NCBI GenBank assembly: GCA_963969365.1
Contig: OZ017756.1
Location: 806,001 to 870,000, forward strand
Origin: Asterochloris sp. CNOR1
Lineage: Eukaryota; Chlorophyta; Trebouxiophyceae; Trebouxiales; Trebouxiaceae
Direction of reading: 5' to 3'
Length of the DNA stretch: 64,000 nucleotides
Shown here: piece by piece, positions 53,701 to 62,017 of the stretch
Layout of the letters: each line of letters opens with the position of its first letter
Numbering within the stretch: position 1 is the first letter of the stretch
Notes under the pieces: generated by a model
What the model was told of the DNA's origin: nothing
What the model saw: the letters and a program-made list of their open reading frames with translations, nothing else
The model's database searches: none
Translations under genes and position numbers: made by a program

Positions 53701-54507
53701 GGGCGCCGTGATGTTGCCTGATGCCTGCATGCTGGTGCCTGTGCAGGTTTTCAGCTTGGAGAGGTCCAACGTGTACCTTGAGGAGATGGTCACCCGCAAG
53801 TTCAACGTGCCGTTCTTTGTCAAGAGCGAACACCAGTTTGAGCAGTCCTATCCGTCTACCAGCAGGGAACGGTGAGCCCGGGGGTGTCTACCTGTTACAG
53901 CTGCCAGGAGCAGTGGGACGCATGAGATGTGCTGTGGCAGGGACTGCATGTGTTGCTCTTCCAGCGGCAGTAAACGTTGACTGGCCTTGGGACCTGGTAA
54001 AGCATACCGCTGGGCGGCGCAGCAAACTAGCTGCACTTTAAGGCAGCCGTGCTGGCTACTGATCAGCACCTCGTGGCCTTGCCTATATTGAGACGTGTGC
54101 AGCGGTGCTTGTCCGCCTTCCACCTGCTGCTTCAGGCACAGGACTTTCTTGCATGCCCCACTTTCTGGCCGCTTGCAACAATAGGCTGCCTGCCCAGTCC
54201 CATGATGTGCAGGGCTCGAGTCGAAAGCGAGGTGGAAACCGCTTTTAGGGAGTCCCTCGAACAAAATTGTTATCACGAGAGGGCACGGCGTGACAACCTG
54301 CTACGCTGGGGGCGCAAGGAGCAGGCCAAGAATCTGCCCACTCCCAGGCAAGTTCTATTCCACTGTGGTATCGTGTATGCTCCCTGTCAACCGTTCTGTC
54401 TGCTTATTCACACCTGCTGGCCATTAACATGTCCTTCATGCTGGCGCAGTTGTCAGATGCTGTCAGACACCTTTGGCGTGATGCCCAGACATATTTTTGC
54501 CTATTGA
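50758..54507 (+). CDS. DNAJB12/DNAJB14-type ER-membrane J-domain co-chaperone
   Basis: Type II J protein with DUF1977, anchored in the ER membrane, which stimulates Hsp70 in quality control and ERAD. Eight exons keep phase for 379 residues: 50758-50889, 51285-51470, 51773-51926, 52194-52386, 52968-53124, 53747-53871, 54213-54347 and 54450-54507. An N-terminal helical segment ([20 protein letters not shown]) precedes a polar linker and the J domain ([20 protein letters not shown], with the HPD motif in KLHPDKNK). A Gly/Phe stretch with [13 protein letters not shown] follows, then one membrane segment ([17 protein letters not shown]) and the C-terminal DUF1977 region ([20 protein letters not shown], then NNLL-like [20 protein letters not shown]). 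Intron 7 (from 54348) starts GCAAGT. The size and order match DNAJB12/14 and plant homologues. Confidence 0.93.
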
Positions 54508-56329
54508 CAAAGGCCTGAAATGAATGAAAACATGCAGCGCTGTGCAAACCTCAAGGATCTTGTTTGGCTGCTGCTCGCTGAAATGGGTTTCTGGCCTACA
54601 CAAGATGTCAGCAGGGCAACAGAAGCCTTGGCGGGTTGCACTGACAAAGTGCTGTCTAATTGATCACTGGCAGCTGCTGGTCTACACCCTGTTGTTGGTG
54701 AGGTAGTGAAGCGCAGACCTGCACTCAGATATCATGCTGCCCCTGCAAATGCAAAGAGAGGCCTGCACCAGTAAGGTGGCACGCTGACAGGCAGCCTCGA
54801 GAGACGGTTGATTGATGTCAGTTTGTGAAGGCATTAATCGTGCAAAAGTCAGGCTGAGTGGCAGCAGTCGGCCTTCAGACAAGAGTGGGAACCACCAAAC
54901 CTTGCCATGGCTCCTGCTCTGCTACGCTGCTGCCTGCCCCACACTGCTGCTCATCTGCAGATTGCAGCCTGGCACAGCCGCCAAACGCTGCCTGGTGTGA
55001 TCTCCTAAGTGCCACATTGCCATGCAAATAAGATGCATTGAGCTGGTAGCCACTGCATTGTTATGTTTGATGGACAATGGGCAAGGCTGGACTACTGCAC
55101 AGGCTAGTGGGCATGGCAGTGGCTTGTGTAAGCAAGAATAACTTTGCCAGCGCTGACAGTGTCACACAGAGCATCTCAGCAATGTGCTGCTAGAGGCTTG
55201 GCAAGCAGTCAGGCTGACCTAAATAGCTGCAGCGATGCCTGAAACATGGAGGCTGGCTAGGGGAAGCTCCAATCTTGCTTGGACGTGGAGGCTATTATCT
55301 CCTCTCCTAATGGCAATGGCACCTCAGTGCTGAATGCCTGTGTCAGCAAAGCTGGCACTCAGCTCAGGAGGAATGACTTCACTGAAAGGGGAGCATTGTG
55401 GGTGACCCGTACTTGAGGGTGTTTGCAGTGTAATGATTGCCTCACAGCTTCCACAGCCTGCCTCATGTGTATCATTGCAGCGTGGCCAAGACAGAGGCTC
55501 ACCAATGCCTCGCCTTTTACTAAGCATTGCAGTGTCTTGACCACACTCAGCTGCATCAAACCAATTTTGATCGGCCTTCGTGGCCACACTACATTCACTG
55601 GTGCAATCTCAGCTGGGAGAGAGGCCTGGTGGCTGCTGAGAAGGGTCTCATCACTCAGTCTGTGGAGGTTCAAGACCTGTCTCACTGCATTAGCAAGGGG
55701 ACGTGCAAAGGCAGCAGGGATACAGGCCTGGCGACTGCGCAAATTCTGATCGTAACCTCAGGTGCTTCAGGGAGGTTTGACTTCAATGTGGCCCATACTG
55801 GTGCAGCCTGCAGGTGGCCATCTGCACTCTGCCCGCCAGCTGGCGTGCACAGTGTGTGGTGGCTTTCAAGTGGCCTTGGTGCCAGCCAATGCATGAGGCC
55901 ACGGGTTGCCTGCTGGTCTGTATCGGCCCCTTACTCCACTCCAGCTGCATGATTCTCCCAGCACCGGAAACTCCGGCCACAGTGCTCTACAAAGGAATCC
56001 TCTCCATTGTCAGGTTGGTGTACAGCCAGCTGGGTCTGCAGGGATGACGGGGTGGCATGCACATTGAGCTGCCATCAACAGACTGCTCAGCATCCGATTA
56101 GCACCAGCAGCTTTCCAAGTCTTTGCACGGTCGTGCCTGCAGGGCATGGAGGAGGGCAGCGCTGGGACAGCCCCTGCAGTGGCCACACCGAGATGAGCAT
56201 ATCCAGGGACCAGTAATGCTCGTCTGCTGCAAGCTGCGGTCATGTGCAGCAGAGCAAGCTTGAAGGGCAACTCACATCTGGTCCTTGATACAGCGCCTTG
56301 ACCTGTATGTCGGCAGGCTGACCTGTGAT
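54508..56329. other. Spacer, no gene recognised
   Basis: About 1.8 kb. A 127-residue minus frame (55359-55742) and a 141-residue plus frame (55527-55952) have no recognisable motifs. Minus pieces near 56100-56200 might be the decayed C-terminal part of the SelD-like relic, but I found no DVTGFG motif. Confidence 0.4.
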
Positions 56330-56741
56330 TCATCTGTCCCGCGCCTCCCCCCGCATGGCAGCAGCCATGATGGTGCCGGTGCCCAGGGGCTTCGTCAGAA
56401 CCAGCACCTGCCCTGCCTGCATGCCACCCTTGGCCATGAAGGTGTCCTTTCTGACAGACTCCCTGACAGACTCTGTGACAGACAAGGATGGTACATTGAA
56501 TGGAGGGATGGGTTGCAGAAGGAGTGTGTTAGTGAGTGAATGAAAGGGGAGTGGGGAGTGGAGAGGAGGGCGTGCTCCCGAAGGAGTGCCCTTCAAGAAA
56601 TTGGCAGCGGCCTTGCGGCCAACTACCGGTGAATGGAGGTAATTTTCAATCAGCAATTGCGGCGCCTCGGTTAGACCTCATTAGCTGCCGCACTGCCCCA
56701 AGCGCAGAGATGCCGGACGTTGGGTATGGAATGGTCACTGC
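56330..56741 (-). pseudogene. Selenide water dikinase (SelD/SPS)-like relic
   Basis: Two minus segments resemble parts of selenophosphate synthetase in the right order. 56741-56677, flanked by a TTGCAG acceptor, reads AVTIPYPTSGISALGAVRQL, like the family's A-x-VTVPY...E-x-L-x-Q-LMAG. 56438-56330 reads GGMQAGQVLVLTKPLGTGTI then MAAAMRGEARDR, the very characteristic LTKPLGTG block. Between them (238 bp) the expected GGHT/S-x-E region is not visible. The second piece meets TGA where homologues continue with Trp, and no donor precedes the stop. I found no N-terminal DDAAV or ATP-binding motifs upstream and no DVTGFG downstream. The likeliest reading is a decayed host gene; a functional gene with exons I failed to see is the alternative. 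Confidence 0.45.
56451..56484 (+). repeat. Short tandem repeat in the SelD-like relic
   Basis: Near-tandem units CTGACAGACTCC / CTGACAGACTCT / GTGACAGACAAG lie just upstream (in gene direction) of the LTKPLGTG segment. Confidence 0.6.
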
Positions 56742-57598
56742 CTGCAAGACACAGCGTGCCAGGTCCCTCAAGTATGGGTGAGTGACGTTTTCTATGGATT
56801 GTGCATGCTGATGGGCCTCTGGGACAGGCAGTGCCCATCCCAGATGTGGCCTGTGAATGCTCAACACTTGGTTGCTGCCACAGTGACAGAGTGCTGTGTA
56901 CAAGTCAGGGCATGCTGGGGTGGAGGATGTCGTCAGGTGAGCCATCAGCCATAGTGATATTTCTTAGATGCCAGGTTGAGGTGTGCTGCAATGTCAAGCT
57001 TGTGCACATTGCATTGCATGCTGTGTGCTGTGACAAGTGAAGCAGAATGAGGTCAGGCGGGCAATGTGGAAGATGGTGCTCAATGGGGCAGGCAGCAGGT
57101 GTTCTCCACTGCATCAGTGCAGAGCCTGCCATTGCTGAGTCCTTGGCTGTGTGGGGCAACAGCAGCCTTCACCAGAGTCAGCATAAACTCTGAGATGTTA
57201 AAACGCATTTGTGGGAGACACAACTGCTCATGAGTAGCGAACATGTGAATTCCTCTGAAGACCACTGACTAGAACAGCACCTTACATCATTTTGCCCAGC
57301 AGTACAGCTGCCTGAGCAGCGACCCCCTGCAAGCTTGCGATATGACGGGGCCAAGGCCATCTCTGGCGCTGTAGCCGTTGTTCCTCTCTCATTGTTCCTC
57401 TCTCTTTTTCTTGCAGTGCTAATCTTCACTGTGCAATACTCCATTCATCCAAGGACTTCAGAGGGCAGAGGACTGCCAAGATCATATGCAGACGTAAGTG
57501 TTGCGTGATTGTCAGCTGCATGAAGCCCACTCCACGGGAGAAAAGGCTGACGACCAAACAGGAGTGGTGTCTGCCACCGGTTGACCAGCGGCGGCACC
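56742..57598. other. Spacer, no gene seen
   Basis: About 0.85 kb before the TPR gene. Frames are short and unconvincing. A pyrimidine-rich run with TCTCTCATTGTTCCTCTCTC at about 57386-57405 lies about 200 bp upstream of the TPR start and may belong to its promoter or 5' leader. Confidence 0.4.
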
Positions 57599-59778
57599 AT
57601 GGTCAAATCAGAAATGCTTGCTGGCCACTCACCCCAAGGTTGCACAGTGACTCATCCATCACTACTCAGGCCTGCCAGATGCAGAGCAGCAAGGACATGT
57701 CACTGTCAAGCAAAGCCAATGCTTTGCAAAGGCCATTGTCGCAGACAACTTCTTCTGTCTGGAGCAGCAATGCTGGCAATGTGGCACCCGTCACTTGCCC
57801 TTGCGCTGTCATCAGATGTTCAGCCCACCAAGCTGAGGCCAGACTTGGCACCAAACCAGTCAGACTACAACCCCACGGACCCAGACCTGCGTGAGGCAGC
57901 AGGCCTGGTGCAGAGAGCATTGAATGCAGAAAACGTCAAGGTGATGGCTGCCATCATGCCACTGCTGCAGCTCATGATGCCCCAAAGCTTCCTGCAGCAG
58001 GCAGCCCCATGCAGTATTGGCAGCACACAACACCCCTCATGGCTGCCGCAGGAGGAGGAGCGTCTCTGGACACTGATCATTGACAAGTACGGGAAGTTCG
58101 AAGCGAATTGGGTGCCTGATGTTGTGGGGCGAGCCTGGGGAAACAGAGGCAACGCGCGGTCGAGGCAGGGCAAGCTGCAGGAGGCCCTCGCTGACTACAA
58201 TGAGGCAATCCGCATCTGCCCCTGGTCGGGTGACCCTGTGCTGAACAGGTACGCACACAGCAAGCCTCTCTGAGGTCTGCTGGCCTGTACCTCATAGCGC
58301 CATGCAGGCCGCAGTACAGAGCGCTTGGCAGGCTGGCTCACCTTGATGAAGAAGTGTGGCACTCCACTCGTCCAGAATGCAGGCGCTGAGCTCTAGCAGC
58401 TGTGCTGCCCTGCAGTGAGAGTGCATTCACCTAACCCTCAGGGCTGCTGGATGCACCAGAGGAACCCACATTGCCGCCTGCCTGTGCACACCAGACGCAA
58501 GCCTGCAGCTGAGTCCACTGAGCACCTACAGGGGAGTGGTGCTGGAGGCTCTTGGCCGCTTCCCTGAAGCAATCACAGATTACCAAGCGGTGAGTGCAGC
58601 AAACAGTGGGCCCTGCTGCGTCCAGCCCCTGCAGCTCTACAAAGCTAGAGATGCAGCTGCATGGTTGCTGAAGTACAAAGGGATTGCAGCCATGCCTTTA
58701 GCGAATTAAAGGGGTGGCAGCAGCTCCAATCACTGCAGAGGGCACTGTGTTGCACTGTGCAGCAGCATCACCTGCTCAGCGGCCCGAAGTCAGCCCATCC
58801 TGGCCGCACTCAGTCCCCGTGCATCTCACCTCCTCTCTGGCTATTCAGGTGCTGGAGAAGCAGCCGCAGGATCCAGCAGCCTGGAACAATCTGGGGAACG
58901 CCACAGCAGGTGGGGCCAGCAGAGCTGTCCTCTCCGCTTGGGGCACTTCCTGAACGCCCAGCTGTGTATGATACTGCTCTGCGGCGTCCCCTCGACACTT
59001 TCGATCTGACAAGCTGTGGCTGCAGGGCTGGGAAATTGGAAGGAGGCAGTGGAATACTATGGCAAAGCCGCCTCACTAGCGCCAGAGTTTGCATTTGCAG
59101 GTGGAGTGCCAAAACAAACATGCTGGACATCCCTTGCTGATGTGGGCATGTGCTCAGGCAAGGCTTGCTCTCTGCATTGACATCTAAATCTGTGGACTCC
59201 TGTTGTGTCTACAGGTGCAAACAAGGCAGTGGCGCTGTATCAGCTGGGTCAGGTCAACGAGAGCATGAGGGAGATGCGGTGCGTGCAGAGTGATGGCTCA
59301 CTTCCCTGAAAAGCAGGCTATCACTAAGCGCTGCCGCCCATTCCTTGCCGCTTTGTCTGAATGCATGCCTAATACACTGCGCAGCTGCTGCTGATGGGAC
59401 TCGTGCGCTGGGTGCAGCAGTGTTCTTAGTCTTCTATGCAGGGCTCTGCTGCGGCGATATCCTGAGTTTGCTGATGTCAGGGCAGCTCTCACTGCTGCGC
59501 TGTGGGGCCTGGACAAGGTTGGAGATGCAGAGACCAACTGGCAGCGCATCAGCGATCCCAGGTACGCACCTTCTGCGAGCAGTCAAGGCAGGTCATGGCT
59601 GTGCATCACCAGGCAAACATGCTGGCAGATCGTGCCTGTCACCTGCCTCAGGTGCTGACAGGCTGCTTGGCATGCCTGCAGGTACAGGGACCTGGACTGG
59701 CTGAGAAAGAGGAGGCGCTGGCCTCCCCGCCTCATGCAGAATTGGCAAGCATTTCTAGAGATCAAAGCTGGCAGCTGA
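57599..59778 (+). CDS. Chloroplast (thylakoid-lumen-type) TPR protein
   Basis: Conserved plant/algal tetratricopeptide-repeat protein. Eight exons keep phase for 337 residues: 57599-57940, 58052-58248, 58532-58589, 58849-58909, 59026-59100, 59215-59278, 59442-59561 and 59682-59778. The N-terminus is a Cys/Arg/Ala-rich transit stretch followed by a twin-Arg, hydrophobic, AxA-like signal (RRQLLLSGAAMLAMWHPSLA then LAL), suggesting Tat import into the lumen. The mature part starts DYNPTDPDLREAAGLVQRAL. TPRs follow: WGNRGNARSRQGKLQEALAD, GVVLEALGRFPEAITDYQA, WNNLGNATAGLGNWKEAVEY and NKAVALYQLGQVNESMREMR. The tail has LLRRYPEFADVRAALTAALW and RRRWPPRLMQNWQAFLEI. I recall close plant homologues of unassigned biochemical role. 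The lumen location is an inference from the RR signal. Confidence 0.88.
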
Positions 59779-59893
59779 AGGAAAGGCTCCGTGTGAAAGC
59801 AGGGACAGACCGCACAGTTTGTTGCTTACTGAGTACCCGTGGACCACAGCTGCCGGAGATTTGAACACTTTTGACGGCATCAACGCGTACTCA

Positions 59894-61805
59894 ATGTCGA
59901 GCGAGGCTGAGGCCAGTAAGGCTGAAGCCGTTGCATGGCAGTCCCTGGCAGATGCCGTGTTGCTGGACCGCGAAGGGGGCCCTGTCAAAGCCGTATCACT
60001 TTGGCAGAAGCAGCCCTGCCTCATCCTCTGCATGCGCCGGCCTGGCTGCAGTGAGTTTGAGCCCCATGAGGCATTTGTGACTCTGCCATTTGTCAAGAGC
60101 AAATCCCCGCACATGGCTTGGAAACAGCTAGGCCCCGAAGTGGTGCTTCACCATTGGATTGAGCATTGCGCTGCAGCCTCCTCCGCAGCACATTATTGCG
60201 TATTGCCCGCCCTAGCAAGCTTTAAAAGCCCTGCATCCTCCTGCAGTCCTGTGTCGTGCTGAGGCTAAGCGACTTTGGGGACTTCACAAAGTGATACGGG
60301 ACGAGCTTGGCATCAGGATGGTGGTCGTGGTTCATGAGTTCCTGCAGACTGAGATCCAGGTGGGTGCAGGTGCACAACAGTGCAGCAACACGCCGCATCT
60401 TGCATGCATAGTGGGTCCAACTCAGCAGGTGGGGCACAGCTGGCATGGGGGCCCTGACTCAGCCTGGCTGCTTGCCTGGAGCTTGTATGCTGCAGGGAGA
60501 GGCAGCGCCTGGAAGGGGCCTGAGCAGCATTCAGCTGCTTGCATCCTAGAACCTGCGCCAGTGCCGTCTGTTGCTGGCATAGCAGCACCTTTCCTTGGGC
60601 AGGACGTTATTCAATTGGCTGCCCACAAGATTTGACTGCCCTCTGCCCTAACTTCTGATTTGCACCCAAGGCTGGGCCTGCCAGCCCCGATCAACAATTG
60701 CATCTGTGGTGTGCCTTCTCACACCAGTACTCTGTTGCCTGCAGGCATTTGCACCGGCGTTCTGGGCTGGAGAGGTCCTGTATGATAAAGACAAGGCCGT
60801 CTTTCAGGCACTGGGGAATGGGAAGATCAGGTGCTCCACCAGCGGGCGCCAGCAGACCTCTGAAAGCACTGCCCCATCACATTGGATCTGCTGACACAGT
60901 TTTGGGAAGCTGCGGGCTGCTCCAGCGGCAAGGAAGAGCTGCCAGAGTCCTGTGAAGCTGAATGCTCGCACCAAAGCAGCATGCCCGCCTCACTCAGCAT
61001 TGCCCGCAAGCGAAGCGTGCTGACTGGGGCCTGCACCAGCTTGCGCCCTGCTGTGAGCTGTTACCAGCCCCGCTGGATACAGCCTGACTTGCCTGACTGG
61101 GGTGCTCATGCGCTGCAGGAAGGGGTCAATGCTGACCTTCCTGAATCCCTGGAACCGTGTGTACAAGAACACGTCAGAGGCGCGGCAGGAAGTGACAGGC
61201 AAGCAGGGATTGCCGCAGGGGGTGTCCCACCTCCTCTAGCATCTGGCCCACCTTGGACACGGCTGCTTCCTCGCAATGCCTGACCTAAAACAAACATGCA
61301 TGGCATCCTGCCCGGAGATTAAGTTGCCATGCGTGCGCTGAGCCTGGCCCTGCTGCTTGTTGCAGACTTCAACTTTAAGGGAGACGCCTCAGTACTCGGA
61401 GGCATGATGGTCATCAGGCCCGCCTCTGGGAAGATGGGCGCACAGCTGGAGTACATCTTCCTGGAGAAGGTGACGTCCTGCTTACGCCCCGTGCCCAGAA
61501 GTCTGCTGTAGCTTGAGCGCGCACGAACAGCCTGGCTGCGCTTTGCCTTGCACAGCCCCGTCTGGCACAGGCTTCAGCCAGGGCCAGTGCCACTTCTCAT
61601 CAGGTCGCTCACTCCTTTTCCTGACATATTCCTGTGCAGGCCTTTGGGGACCATGCACAGCACGATGAGGTGAGAGCTGTGCCTTTAAGACGGCTGCATA
61701 TCGAAGTTAGGCTGAAGGCCAGTCCTGTATGGCCAGGTCCTGAAGGTTCTGACTGCCCTGCTGCAGGTGCTTGCAGCCTGCCGCCGCGCTGCAGGACGGG
61801 AATAG
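59894..61805 (+). CDS. PRXL2/AhpC-TSA-2 (SelU-family) peroxiredoxin-like protein
   Basis: Thioredoxin-fold redox protein related to animal PRXL2A/FAM213 and to algal/fish selenoprotein U. Seven exons keep phase for 202 residues: 59894-60050, 60247-60359, 60745-60830, 61119-61198, 61366-61469, 61640-61669 and 61767-61805. The redox motif spans intron 1: CLILCMRRPGC then ILCRAEAKRLW, giving CxxC (C-I-L-C). In SelU proteins the first position is selenocysteine; here it is TGC, Cys. Further blocks are MVVVVHEFLQTEIQ, WAGEVLYDKDKAVFQALGNG, RKGSMLTFLNPWNRVYK, DFNFKGDASVLGGMMVIRP and YIFLEKAFGDHAQHDEVL. Intron 4 (from 61199) starts GCAAGC. The start is the ATG at 59894; an upstream in-frame stretch to about 59819 could add a leader. 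It follows the TPR gene by 115 bp and converges on the PDIA6-like gene. Confidence 0.88.
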
Positions 61806-62017
61806 TGATCAGGTTGTCGAACTGTTTGATGGCGCACACACTGAGATTCCATTTTGCGATGCCTCTGGCTGGCGACTCATGTACAGGACAGTGCAGATTG
61901 TTCCCCTGGACAGTGAAGTCACCGCACACTGCAATTGCTTGAGGGCATCCTGTTCTGCACAGTGGGCATGACCCCTTCAGAGCGCCAAATTGAATGATAA
62001 CCTGTGCAAAAAGCTGA

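Noticed and set aside
60040-60250. Possible selenocysteine in the PRXL2/SelU-like redox motif
   Set aside because: The motif reads TGC ... TGT (Cys, Cys) across the intron; there is no in-frame TGA at the Sec position.
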